Shown here piece after piece: positions 20,431 through 33,900 of a stretch of 64,000 nt of DNA (within the stretch, counting starts at the first letter, position 1; every line of letters starts with the position of its first letter). The notes under the pieces were generated by a model. The model was not told where the DNA came from, made no database searches, and saw only the letters and a program-made list of their open reading frames with translations. The stretch spans positions 286,721 to 350,720 of the forward strand of contig SCFE01000102.1 of NCBI GenBank assembly GCA_004352715.1, given 5' to 3'. The translations under genes and the position numbers were made by a program. Source of the DNA: Hofstenia miamia (taxonomy: Eukaryota > Xenacoelomorpha > Acoela).

Positions 20431-23400
20431 TACATGGGTGCTGCTTACAATATTTAATTTAAAATGTTATTCCCTTCTTAAATTCGTAATGAATTTTTAT
20501 TGAGCAATACAAACACACAAAAGTAAAGTTTCATACTAACAAATAATCCCTCTAGCAGGACTGTTTTCACAGCACTGAAAGCCAATAGAAGGAAAATATC
20601 CAATTGAATAAATAAAGAGAATCAAATAAGAATAACTAACAAAAATAGAACTTCAAATTTGACCAAATGACAATAGATGATTATCAAATTTTCTTTGAGC
20701 TTTAAGCAGCTATCAATTCAATATTAGTTAATAACAAAAATAACAATGAATCCAACAGCTTAAAACTCGTATTAAGAAGTTTAAATTTGCTAAGCAATTA
20801 TGGATAAATTGAGAAGCATAGCTGCAGTTGTATGCAATCTTCCAAATTTAAATTATTTCATTCAATATTTTCTATTTAGTTTGGCATCACACAATCTATG
20901 TAGGGGGGCTTTTGAAGCATTGCACTAAAATATTACAACAATTATTGTCTTAATGTTGACAACAAATAATATGATTCAAGTTAACATAAATAGACAATTG
21001 AAGTGACCCAATAAAAAGAACTAAATATATAACTTCAAAATGTGACCTTCTGACACATGCAATATGTTTATAAACTCTACAATCTACAATTACTAGGAAA
21101 TGTGAGAGTCATTATGCATCACCCATTTTCTCCATCAAACAAGTAGTATATCTAGTTCTGAGAATTCAAAATCAATATCCACTGCTATGCATTGAAAACA
21201 TATTGTAATGGCACAACCTTAAAATTAGCTTAAATTAATTTGTAAAATAGTTTTATGATTCATCTTAAATATAGTAAAATTAAAGGTTCACATGCAGAAA
21301 TTCATATTTTTCAGAAAATATAATAACATGCAACATTGACTATAATATTAGCAATAATATAAAAAATACATGTACACGAATTACATAATCTATGATGAAG
21401 GCATAAATGACCTAGCCAAATTGTCAAGGAAATCCTCAATGAAATGTAATTGTGTTGAACTTGTGGATTATTGCCCCTTGTGACAGCATTGAGGTTTGGA
21501 TTATCCAATAGTTCAAATGTTTTTAACTGCATGGCTTGAGAAAAAGATCTGGTCAGCAAAATGATTTTACTTCATGTACACGTATTTGCAGTTAATGAAC
21601 AGATTTTGTTTGCACTATATAGAATACCTCATCCAAAATAGTTTTTAAAAAATTTTGCACCTGTTAATCAATTCAATATTTTTGACAAAAACCTAAAAAA
21701 AGTATTTTGTTACCAATGTCTTTGTTCTGCCCACATTTTTTTTTACAGAATTAGAATATCTAGCCTTTCATTAATTTGTTTTTCAATCCCATTATATATG
21801 AATTACAGAATTGAGTTTAGCCAAATCACATTCTTTTAATTTTTGTGAATGAAAACCTTACACACTAGAAAACTTATGGCAACCAATTCAATGAATTTAA
21901 GTTTTTTTCCTTATATTTGACTTTTCTGAAATCCATTTTTATGCCTAATCATTAACTTACTGTAACTTTCAAATGAATTTAATATTACATTTTCATATAA
22001 GCTACTATTTCATAAAAATCCAATAGTGCATATATTTCTAATATTCCCAAATACTAAAATTGGCCTAATTGAAATCCACTATTGTGTTCAATGTTTGATT
22101 AAAGTGTGCAAGTAGGGGTGCAATAATGTAATCTATCCACATAGAAACAGGTAGTAGAAAATGACATTGGCTACCTAATTAATATAGGGCTGTGCAGTGT
22201 GAAAAGTGTTATTCCCAGTGTCGTAAGATGATTTTGATTACTAGGCTTTGCATTATTTCGTCAATGCTTAGGTTAAACTTAACAGTTATGAGTTTTTGCA
22301 AAAATTAAGCTTGAAAAGTTATTGACCACTTTTTATGTATTTGTCAACAACTACTGTAACTATTAGTTACAAGATTTCACTAAGTGACTGTCTACTTAAA
22401 CAATTAAAAAAACCTTTTTATGTGCAAGATTTGAAATTAATGTCTAATTGTAACTTAAATGTAGTGATAATCATCTCTAATGAGATGCAAGGTTGTGAAT
22501 ATGATATTAACATTGGAATGAATAATTATTTTCACTTTGTTATTTTAATTACACTATATTGCAGCAGTTTATGATTCTATTTACCTCATATTTTCCAAAC
22601 TAACAAAAATAAATGTTAAATCTTTCATCTTTTAAAAATATTGTTGAAGTAACTTTAGGCAAAGTTACAAGTTGTAGTTTCCTAAATGAAATAACATTAT
22701 AGTTTAAAGGTAAAGTTTTTTATCTAAGTAAAAGTCTGTTCTTTGACTATTTTTACTACTATAAATTTTCTTCAATTGTTTCAAGAAAATATTTTCAGCC
22801 CCAGTTATAAAACAAAAATATCAATAAAACAAAAAATTAATTTTTGCTGTTTTTATATTTAAGAAAAGCTCTATGCTAGAAGAAAAGCTTATTACAACTA
22901 AAAGCTAAGCAAACACTAAACATAAAATTCTCTAAAAAATATTGTATGCATAAGACTTTTACTTATCCATAAAAAGCTACAAGCTAACAATTAAGGTGCA
23001 AACCAAGTGTTTGCCATTACACTGCTTGAGTTGAGAATGCAGACTTAAATAACCTTCCTAGATTACACTTAAGCTGATATTGAAACAAAGCATTTCTATT
23101 CAAGCTTCTGTAGCAAAGGGAAATTGCTTCCTTTTAGGTTACAACCTATATATACAATGTGACATTAATAAATCTAAGCAATTATAAGCCATTCAAAACT
23201 AAGAAATCAATTATAGTTGTCTTGCATTACCAAAAATATTTTGATATTGCCATCCAACAACCAACCTGGATTTGATGGCACTTATAGCAAGTTAAATAAT
23301 AGCATGGAAATGTATTCACCTGCAGCACAGAATTCAGGAATTGGAATTTAGTACTACTGCTCCCTCAACCAGAAATTTTTCTATTTTTCTAAAATATAAA

Positions 23401-23639
23401 TGTTTGCAACATAATTGCAATTTTTCAAAGTATATTCCAATTGCTTACTCTAACAAGATGCCAAAGCTTGCATGTTACTGACCAGATCTGGTCTAGAAGC
23501 CCTGGTAAGAAAATTGCCACACACTCAAAAGGGTAGGATACAGACTTGGCCCCATCAACACCCCTGATTGACAGCAGAAGCCTTTAAGATTCCTACATCA
23601 GCGGCCTCTGCATGCTCCAAAAGTTTGGGGTGGCAGGTC

Positions 23640-25245
23640 TTAATGTGCTGTAAATATCAACCTTTTACTCTTATACAACTTGTAACAGCCCTCTGCTATA
23701 TACTTCCAGCTATTAGCATCTGCTTCCTTATTAGAGATCTGCATATCATTATTTCTGACATAATGATTGAGATCCTTCTGCTCTGCAAACATATGCTCAC
23801 ACTCTGTGCACCATAGATGTCTCATACTGGCATGTGTAAGCCTTGGTACTGTTGCAAAGTCTGCCCCAGAAAATCTCTTTTGCTCAATTCCATGTCACTA
23901 TTGATCAGACCCCTAAGATTGTGAATTGTTTCACTACCTTTATTATTCCCTAAAGCATGATTTAGTCAACATGGAAAATATTTGTAGTTCCTCCATAGTA
24001 ACATCCTTTAAACAGTGTACATCAAGAAACCAACTGCTTTCCCCAACACTGACTTCTATCTGCACTTATGATGTGCCCATTGCCATTAGGAACTATTGAT
24101 GCCTTGGTCATTGCTAACTCAAGGGGCTGGTCACTATTTATGCGTTCACTGTGTGACATTATCTGGCTTACAAAAAGTAAGTGCTTACATGCTACTATTC
24201 TGCACACTTGTTGAAAAGACATATGTCTATGAACCTTGTCCTTGGTTAATCTATCAATAATTGAGATGCCACAAAAGACCCTTTTACAGGTATTTATGAA
24301 GACCTCAACATCTCCAGCTCCCTTGCAGTTTCTGGCAACTTCTCACATGCATAGGTTGGTGTGGGTACTATAATGCCTCATAAAATAAGGTAAGAGAGAG
24401 AGAGTGCTTTGCCAAATACATTCTGACATGCTACTTACCAATAACATAGGATCTCAGTACCAATGTATTGCTTCAGAGAGGGCTGTCCCAGTTGTGCTGA
24501 TCATCAAGCCTAAGTACTTAAACTCTCATATGAATTCAATGTCCTTTTCAGAGACATGAACTCTATCAGAAGTTCTTTACAATGCCCTTGATAACAAATG
24601 CACTTGGTATTTGGTTCAGAGATATATATACCTAGTGGCACTAGAATTGTAACTAGACTACTTAGATAGCTCTATATTTGTTCTTCAGACCTGCCAAAAA
24701 TACAGAGATCATCTGCATGTTCAAAGTGTTTAAGTTCCACTTTACCATTACCAAGGAAAGAGTTAGAAACCATTCCTTTGGGGAATCTACAGAGTCCCTC
24801 ATAGATCAGATAATGGAAAAGTGGGTTAAATACACATGGGCCAAGGACACATCCTTGTTGTAATCCATGTTCTAGCTGAAATGTTGCATTTGGATGTTCA
24901 CTACAAATGTGTGCTATTATTAACAATCTTGATTATCTATTTTGGTACTGCATTTGCTGCTAGGCACTGATAAATTCCTTGTCTTAGAACAAAGTTAAAG
25001 GCCTTTTGAAGGTCAATGAAACATGTTAAATGGTTTTATTTCATGAAGTTTAGCAGCTTCTTGGCCTTGCCTCTGCACATGTATAGCCTGCTCAGTAGAC
25101 CTGCCTGATCTAAAACCAAATTGAGTTTGTGGTAGTGTACATTTATTACCCAGCAATTGCCCCAGGCTGTTATACAAAATCTCTTCCTCTAAAATCAAAT
25201 AGAAAGATGCAGGAAATGTTTGGGTCAGAGCTGGAACCCTTTTTA
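23640..25245 (-). pseudogene. Decayed LINE reverse transcriptase
   Basis: Minus-strand pieces in order: 25198-25013 with FGFRSGRSTEQAI (RT motif before the catalytic Asp) and a following phenylalanine-rich stretch in another frame; 24926-24672 with GLQQGCVLGPCVFN (RT motif B) and HADDL (24719-24708), the catalytic YADD box with Tyr changed to His; 24222-24022 with a short segment like the RT thumb/connector; and 23825-23640 with a Cys-x2-Cys ... His pattern (WCTECEHMF ... LNHYV) that may be a C-terminal zinc knuckle. Multiple frame changes and stops show it is dead. It differs in sequence from the LINE remnants at 2-4 and 6.7-7.3 kb. It lies in the CpG-depleted block and has itself lost nearly all CpGs. 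Confidence 0.75.
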
Positions 25246-25545
25246 TTCAAGAAGCTAACTTCTGCATCAAACTATTCCCTTGGAAATCTCTTCATAATAA
25301 AGACTTGTTAGGTTCCCTATCACTATTCAGTACAAAAATAGTTGAAAATGCAAAATCAAATTGAAACTTTAATATAAGCAANNNNNNNNNNNNNNNNNNN
25401 NNTTTTATTCAAGAAGCTAACTTCTGCATCACACTATTCCCTTGGAAATCTCTTCATAATAAAGACTTGTTAGGTTCCCTATCACTATTCAGTACAAAAA
25501 TAGTTGAAAATGCAAAATCAAATTGAAACTTTAATATAAGCAAAG
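25238..25545. repeat. 143-bp direct duplication across a 21-N gap
   Basis: 25238-25381 reappears at 25403-25545 with one difference (CATCAAACT versus CATCACACT) on either side of N 25382-25402. Most likely an unmerged overlap of two contigs. Confidence 0.85.
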
Positions 25546-26297
25546 TTATTGCACTATAAAAAATCAAGGGAATCAAGCAAGAAGGCAATTTATCTAATAA
25601 ATGGATAAGCTTAAAAGTAGAACTAAAATAACCATTAATCAAAAAGATGCAGTTTAGAAAATTACTTAATTGTTAAGCAGCTTGCCTTTTTATATGAAGT
25701 TTGTTTATTTTAAGGAATTCATTATTTTCATTTGATAAAACTTTAATTACAAGATTTAGTCCATCTTGATGACATTTTTTGTACTTGTCAGAGTTTCAGC
25801 AGTGGGGCAAGTTTCAAAATGTTATGGGTCAGAATTATTAATTTATGAACTAGTCAATTCATTCTTTAAAATCTGTTCATTCAATTAGTCTAAATTTTTA
25901 AATAAATTATAAAATAAAGGATAATATTTTTATAATCATTCAGAATATAGGATTATTCCAATTTTTGAGGCAATCATTTCAAACAACCAACAATTACTAT
26001 ACTTTGAGAATCTTCTTTAGGAATGATATTATCATTTCTGAAACTACAAAGTTGATTCACAAGTAATTTACAGCTACTAGTTTTAAGCTAGACATTGGTT
26101 CTTAAAGAAATATTATTGTAATGTTACTCAGGGAGCAATTTAGGATTCTAAGATTAATTCTTATTTGATAAGCTGGTAGAGACAAGCATTGAAGGCTTAG
26201 AATTTAGTTTGATCCTTAATTGTGGTGGCTAAATATACTGGTAAGGATTAATCTCAAAAGTTTATTTAGTCACCAATGATAGCATTTATATTCCTAT

Positions 26298-26301
<4 letters not shown>

Positions 26302-26331
<30 letters not shown>
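26302..26331. repeat. (TA)n microsatellite
   Basis: About 14 TA units, fully assembled, with no gap. Confidence 0.9.
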
Positions 26332-26335
<4 letters not shown>

Positions 26336-27097
26336 TCATATACTTTGATTGTTGTTCTGTGCAGTATTTGATTTATATATAATTTTGAGATTAGTATTGC
26401 AAAATAGTGAATTTTATTTAATGTCCCTGCAATTTAAAAATATGTTTCTTAATATAACACTGTAAGGGAAAAGAGCAGTGATTTTGAAGTGTAAACAGGA
26501 AGCAGGTAATCATTCATTCACTTTCATTTATATGGGAGGAAAGTACCTTTTGAGTAATCATATAATCAAATTAGTTTAGCTTTGTGCTAGTTTTACTTTG
26601 CTTCTAATGTTTGGTTTAGTATATTTTTTGTATTGACAATAAAAAGCTAGGCTCTGATGATAATTTAGGAATTTTCAACCTAGAGATGAATAATGGTTTC
26701 TGGCTTCAACATTCCTCAAATTTGTTTTTATTAAATTATGTCTAGGTATATGGTTAATTTAAAAAACTTGTTTCATATCAACTTGATAATACTAATCATA
26801 TAATGAATTACAGTGTGGTTAAGGCATGCCTGTTGACTTTCACAAATGCATGGCAATTACATTCTATTATATTATATTTAATAATATGGAAGTAGGGGAA
26901 ATAAACTTTATTGGAGATAGAAATGATAAACTGAGCCACATGGGGCAGTACTGTTTATTGTAAGGAATAATTCAGTTGAGTGATGCCATGTGAAATGGGT
27001 AAACTTGGTTTTTTTCTAAAAGAAATTAGTTAGTTTAATTACTGATCTTGGAGTTTTGTTTTGGTTGGAATCAAAGATTAATTAATGTACAAATAGG

Positions 27098-27939
27098 ATA
27101 TTGTGGCATCAATCAATGCATAACAAACAATTTCATCATTAGTATTTCCAATTTAGTAAACATAAATTGTACAATATATTTATACGAATTTGTATTGCCT
27201 CATTTGACTTAAAAAGTGTTAGACAATCTGTGAAATTTTAAACATTTGAATCATCTGCCATGCAGTAATTCTGATTTAATTGATTACCATATAAAAGTTT
27301 AATGAGGGACCTGTTAGTGTTTACTCATAGTTTCACAGTATGCTTTTAGTGTTTCTTTTGTTTATCAAACACCTGTTTTTATGTTTAAATGCTTTGATTT
27401 TGTTATCAAAAGATTAATAGATTTTACTCTACCCTTACTACTAGTTGTGTATGTTATTTATTAAATGCTTTTCTAAATTATCTGATTGTTGCCAAGGGTG
27501 CCTTGATCTGGTACAGCTTTACAAGTTTCATCTCTACAGGACTTTCACAGGTTTAGGTATAGGGCTTTTCACAACTGTTTGTCTTTTGTTATGTTTATTA
27601 TATTTAATGCAGCACCTAAATTACACACGCTGAGGGCCTGCACTGAATTTAGGTACACAAGCATGTAGGGTACACTTTTCACCCAAGAACTTATAGGGCT
27701 TCTCTCTCTCTCTTTACTTGAATTAGGATCCTGTCTTATATGACTCTTTCTATTAAGATTCTCTGTATCAGGTCAACCAAGTGTGGTCATGCACCCTTCT
27801 CTTACCTGATCTCCCATGTTTCCTTTACCTTTTATTAGGAATAGGCTCATTCTAGCACTGGACTCAGGCTGTTAATTACTGTGGCATCAACAAATCCTGG
27901 TTTTAATAAAATTATATTTTCATGCTGATGCCACAATAT
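27098..27939. repeat. Possible MITE defined by a 14-bp inverted repeat
   Basis: ATATTGTGGCATCA at 27098-27111 and its exact complement at 27926-27939, 842 bp outer to outer. A further TGTGGCATCA occurs at about 27880. There is no coding content between. Target-site duplication was not identified. Confidence 0.35.
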
Positions 27940-28839
27940 TCTTACACTATATAGTGTTCTTCACAGTACAAATACTAGATTCACTAACAATTATGCTACT
28001 CCTACTTAATCACAACCATTTGTTCATACTTTTACTAATGTTTTTACATGTAAAAGAGGAAGATAGTGCAAGCAATGAAAAACTCCTATATTTTAACTTA
28101 AAGTACATAATCACTATGTCAGCAACATCAGTCATGGTCTGAATTAGGCTAAGAACTTTACTAATCCCAATCATGGATGTTACTTAAGCTTACATCTAGC
28201 TTTTTTGAATGAATGATAATAAAATAAGAAAGTATGCAAGAAACTTAACTCTAATTATATAACTAGCACAAGACACTATCAAGCATTGTAGTACTCATAT
28301 AAGAAGTGATCATACAGTAGAGAAAATATCAGAGAAAATTATACAGAAGAATCATGTTACTTGGATCAAGCAAAATATGCATTAAGATTAAGAATAGGTT
28401 ATATAATTCCCATATCCTTGGTGAGGTCCAATTTATCCCCATAATAAATTACTATCTTTGAGAGTAACTATTTCATCTCTATTAATCATCAGTAGCACTG
28501 ACCCCTAAACTGTTAATACATTTTACATACATTCAAATGTATCTATAATAAGTCTACAGTCAATGCTAATCAATGACAATTTTGTGTTTAGATTTAACAT
28601 GTACTGCCAAATCAAACAGCTCTTAAGTGCACCATTCTTTTCTTTCTTCAAGCAAGATTTGGTGAATTAAGCATTCTTTGTTTCAGACCCAGTGCAAATT
28701 TCTTTGATTTTGTTGGTGTGTTGGCTGTTACTGTTGTTTTGTTGTTGATACTCTTTCATTTATCCTGGCATTGTTTTGTATTGTTATTTGTATCACCAGT
28801 CCTTTCCTTATCATTCAGTCTAGTGAGTCTTCTGCATCA

Positions 28840-29630
28840 CACTTTTATTTTGTTTGGGTAGTCCCATGCAGATGTGGAAGAAAAGATTGTGCTTGGAGTA
28901 AGTTTGTTCTCTCAAGCTTAGTTTGATCATCCTTTCTACCTGCTACATGCAGTTTCTTAAGTAGTCATGTTTGTTCATTGTCATTCTGTTCAGGATCATT
29001 CTATATTGATTCTTTAATTTCTCATCATTATAATATGCTTGGTATTTGCCTATGAGTTTCTTATAGTTTGTTCTTATCTCTGAGTCAAGTATCAAGTAGT
29101 GTTGGCATGCTGCTCCACTCAGGTATAGTGGGACTCTTGCTGCTGCTGCTGTTTGTGTTACCTTGTTTTTTTCATGTTCATTTCAAATATATGGAGCCAT
29201 TCTGTAAATGTCAGTGATTAGTTGTCTCTTCTTCCTGTGAACTTAAAAAAGATGGCTTTGCATAATGGTGCTTTTTTTTATTGATTATTTCTAGCAATAT
29301 AGATTCATTGAACATGGGTTTCATCTCTGTTTCCAATTTGTATTTCTGTTTGACTTGCTTAGTTATTGTGTCCACTAATTTCTTTACAAATTCTTCCTAT
29401 GTTTGAGGTGGTTTATTTTTGAACAACTCTTCATCTTTGGTTGGATTTGTTTTACATAGGTTTTCTTCATCTTCAATTGTTGCTCTTCATACCTCTTTTC
29501 AGGTTCTTTCTATGTTTTTCTTTTTGGTTTTGTTATTAAGCATTAGTAGTCATAATCCATCTCTAAGGCTGTTGATTTCCATTTGTTTTGTTTTGTTTCT
29601 TCTTGTAGCCTGATATTTTCTTCATGCATT
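28840..29630 (-). pseudogene. Retroelement Gag-like remnant
   Basis: In the minus direction, 29630-29540 gives a charged helical stretch (EENIRLQEETKQNKW) and 29160-28850 gives AAAARVPLYLSGAACQHY followed by a tyrosine- and lysine-rich helical segment (KYQAYYNDEKLKNQY) and one stop. The pattern PLYLSGAAxxxY is typical of the capsid part of retrotransposon Gag proteins (Retrotrans_gag type). It lies downstream, in the same orientation, of the LTR-like sequence at 30.6-30.9 kb. Several stops are present. The assignment rests on short motifs only. Confidence 0.45.
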
Positions 29631-29635
29631 TCAGC

Positions 29636-29869
29636 CAGTGGCATACTCAGGGAGGATATGGTGGAATTTCCCCCCCCCACCAGGTTACCAAATTTGATTT
29701 TGACTGGAGAAATCAAAAAAATTTTCATAAAAAATTGGAAAATTTAAAATCTATGATTGTGAAATGCATTTTTTAGGGTCTATTTTTTCAATATTTTCAA
29801 AAATTTTCATGGTGCATTAGCTAATGATGATGATGTCCTCCACATCAGAAAATCATGCATATGCCCTTG
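29636..29869. mobile_element. hAT-type MITE (234 bp) with 8-bp target duplication
   Basis: Ends CAGTGGCATACTCAGG and, inverted, CAAGGGCATATGCATG (11 of 16 match). It is flanked on both sides by ATTTCAGC (29628-29635 and 29870-29877), an exact 8-bp target duplication as made by hAT elements. Internal sequence, including GGGTCTATTTTT, resembles the MITE at 48928-49115. It is inserted next to the Gag-like remnant. Confidence 0.8.
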
Positions 29870-30615
29870 ATTTCAGCCATTAATTGCTGCCATTTTGCAC
29901 TATTGATTTTCATTTCATTACTTGCATCCATAAATATTTGTATTTGCCTTTGAAATAGATTTCTCTGCTCTGTTAATTTTGCACTTGTGTCATCTTTCAT
30001 TTCATTTAGAAATTTTCCTTTTCAACATTTGTTGATTCTATGTGTGATATTTTTTGAGTTAGTTTTCTGACCATTTCAGTTAATTCACTTACTGCTACCT
30101 TGTTGTCAGTATAGACTGTTGACAGAATCATTTCTGCTTCACTTTTGGGTGATGATTTCATGTTTTGCCTTCAGTGAGTTTTCTGACTTTGGGGGTCTTT
30201 TGATTTTTAGGCCTTGTATTTTTTTCTTTCTGGAACATACCATTGTTTTTGTTTCACTATGAGTAGTTTTCAGTTTTTCCCAGTTGACTACATTGTTGTC
30301 TTGTGGCTCTGTAAGTATGGTTTTTTCTTTGTGTTTCTTAATTTGCTATTGGTTACACCAAGATACTTAATTCATTTAGTTTGAGAAGAAACAACTATCT
30401 TGACTTGGACTATTTTTGTTAAATGTTCATTTCATAGGAAATTGTTCTTGATAAGAAGTAAATCTTCTTAAATCACTTAAATTTGTTTTGTCTGAGAGTC
30501 ATTCTTGAAAAGAAGTAAAGCTTCTTGAGTCAATTAAATCATAATTTGTTCCTTTTTTTCAGAGAAGAAATCCATCTTAACCCAGGGTTTGAATTATTAG
30601 AGTTACAGTTTATTG

Positions 30616-30925
30616 GGCACCTGTCATGGTCGCCATGTAGAATCTGTACAAGGAGATTTATAGGCATATTTCAGTAAAGCTATGACAATTTCCATTATTC
30701 AATCTGTTAACCAACTGTACAATTCCAAGTAATTCAGCTTTCCATTCTTAGCAAGGTAAGGTATTCCTAACAACTTGTTTAGATTAAATGTGTCAAGATG
30801 TTATCAGGGTCAGAACCCAATGCTAAGTGCTACAGTTCAAGAGGAACATGGAGTGGTAAGGCATCACCAGTTACCATTGAAACAATTGTGACTCACCAAC
30901 AAGGAAATGTCTCAGTGACTGTGTG
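30616..30925 (-). mobile_element. LTR-like repeat with possible primer binding site
   Basis: A repeat of about 300 bp also present at 62550-62895 in the opposite orientation. On the minus strand it ends ...TCTACA at 30636, directly followed by TGGCGACCATGACAGG (30635 downward), which has the form of a tRNA primer binding site beginning TGG after an LTR ending in CA. The Gag-like remnant lies further downstream on the same strand. The start of the LTR is not defined. This copy has lost most CpGs that the other copy keeps. Confidence 0.5.
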
Positions 30926-33900
30926 TTGTAATAACCTTGCAATTTAATGTATTGATTTTTCTTGTTATTACTGATAAGTACAATAACTGAGAGTTCACAA
31001 CCATTCTGCATTAGCTTATTATGAGCCCTACATATAGATAGTCCTACATGTATATAGATATAACTGCACCCTGAATACATGTGAACAATCAATGCAGTCG
31101 GCAGAATTGGGAGACTTAACAGGCATAATTGAAGGTCACACATACAGCTGTCTAAGATGACAATTACAACTAACAACATGTGATATAGTTTGGGGCTCTT
31201 ATGCACCTTGTATGTATAATAAAGCTTATTAGTACACCTTAGCAATTTGGATCTAAAAAGGGTTAACCTAAAGGTAACTATGCAACTATTTGATGACAAG
31301 AATTTTAATAATGAATGAATTGGTTTGAAAGCTACAACAAGATAAAAACCTCTATATGTAGACTTAAATTAGGAGTGCACGATGAAGGAAGTCCATGGCT
31401 ACTAGATGTACCACATTATAAATAGCTGCATGTGCGTCAGCTTCAAGAATTGCTTTAGTCAAAAACTGTGAAACCCTGGGTACTACTCATATGCTCAAAT
31501 GTTTGGCTTTCTGTTGACATGTACAATCAAACCTGATAATACAAAATAAGATATCAAATGAAATAAATTCATCACTGCATAATTCTATTGTAAGCTATTT
31601 ATAATCATATTGCATAAACAATTAAACAATCAGCATGTACCTATTCATACTTCAGATTTGCTTACACTTTAATAATTCACTCATCTGCTGAAGATTATGC
31701 AACATCATCTAATTTGCTTAAGCAATTTGGTCCTTTTCAATTTTGCAAAACTGTTTTGCCAATAAACATAACATCAAAACTGCATAATTGTTTTACAAAA
31801 ATCAAACAGATAATAATAGTGTTTTGTACAAAGGTATAAAAAAAATTACTGATAGTTCTTAATTCTTTTCTTTGTTATGCTTTGTACCACATGATTATGT
31901 CACACTTGTCAACCACTTTGCTCTACCCATTGAATTATTACTTTTAAAAAATTAAGTCTTTTACCTAAGTAGGAGTTTGAGAACCATTTAAGTGGCTTTA
32001 TGTTGTTTTTTAAAATAATTTACTGCTAGGAAGTTTAATTTTGAGAGATATGTGTAGTTATTGAGGATGGAAAAATGTTGCCATGCATCCTGTTGCCAAT
32101 ATTTGACTGCTCAATTAAGACATTCATTGAAATTATTAAACATAATTACTAGGGTTACCAACTTTTTCATTTTATTCCTTAGATGCTCTACTTTTGCCTC
32201 AATGTTAAATATTGCCCCTAAGTTTTGACGCCTTATAACTTCATTTCTAGAAAGCATATAACACTTTTATGTAAAGGATTATTTCTTTAGTTCATCTGAG
32301 TTGCCTCTTATTATGTGAAGGAAGAGCTGCTAACAAAAGTTACCATGGCTTAGAAATACAGATTTGTGTGGATTTAGTAAAACCTTATCATCAGCATAGG
32401 CTGGAATCCCTTTATGTCTCTAAGTCAATTGCCAGCCACAAGTTAGATATTCAAAAGACGAAATATATAGGCTAATAGGAAAAAGCAATAGAACATAAAC
32501 ATTGCATATAGATGTGCAAATAATTTTAACTGTTCATTATTGTGCAAATGTATTTCACAAAATTCTCTTGTTTAAAATGTCTCTTGATGAGCTATGATAT
32601 CTGAAGTAAATCAGTAATTGTAAGTTTGATAAAAAAAATAGTTTAATATAAAGATCATCATAGAGATTAAATTTAGCACAAATGCCTGTTTTTCTCTTTT
32701 CTGCCATTGATGCCCTTTTGTTTGTAGTAATCATTACAAATTTTTACATCTGCAAAGCTGCTATATTTATCTTGTTTCTGAGGCTTAGCAGCTCCATAAT
32801 ACCTATTAGTATCAGAAACCAACTAATGAATGTGTAATGCAAAATTCAAAATTCCTAGTCTATTATTTTAATTTCTAGTGCTTAACAATATCAATTAGTG
32901 ACTACAAAAGTATGAAATTTATTTATTGTTAAATGCTTTGTAAATTCTTTAGCTTCCTTGTATTTTTTCAAAATGAATTGACCTGAAGTGCACATTTTGA
33001 ATAAAATTGATTAAAGAAAATATGTAATACCTAAAAATCTCAATACAATCTGGCATTCAGTTTGTGCTTAGAATGTAATTCCAATTTAAAGGGATAATTA
33101 CAATAGAGAATACTGTGAAATATTAAGAATTCTAGCAATTTTGTCTTGCCATGTAATCAAACAACCAACAATTAAAAAATTTAACTTATTTGAATTGATA
33201 ATCATTTCACCTATTTCTAGCTGAGTATTCACTAATATTATAATGTAAATTTACAAATTCAATTAATATATATATATATATATAAACATAATCCTATAAT
33301 TTTATGTAAATTGGGAATCTTTTATATTTAAAGATTACAACCACAGCTGCTTCAAAACTAAAGAACATTTGTTTAATTATTTATTAATACAGACTATGAT
33401 GCTCTGATATATAAATCATTGATTTTTATTTTAAGTCTTACAAATATATTTATATAAAAGGGTTGGTTTGAATATACTTGCCTTGATGACAACTAATCAA
33501 AAATTTAGGATATTCTTTCAGTAACCTTGAAGTTCTAGCAGACATTATTTAAGGAAGCACTCAGAGAACACAAATGCAAATTCAATGGTCTAATTAATAC
33601 AACCCATAGTTTACAACCTCATTATCATTTTATCAATGTCACTATTGTCTATATTAAATATCAATTAAAACGACAGTTCACATTTCAATCAATTTCAACA
33701 ATATTCCTCAGAATATTTCCTAACAGAAAACATTAGGGTACTGCTTTCAAAGCCTACTTGCAAATTTGGCAATTATGAGGCATGGAAATAGGAATTGCTA
33801 AGTATTTTTTAATGTAATGTTAAAAATTTGTACAAAATTGCATTGTCTAATGTACTTGAAAATATTAACTATATTACTTCAAAAAATCAGATTTTTAATT

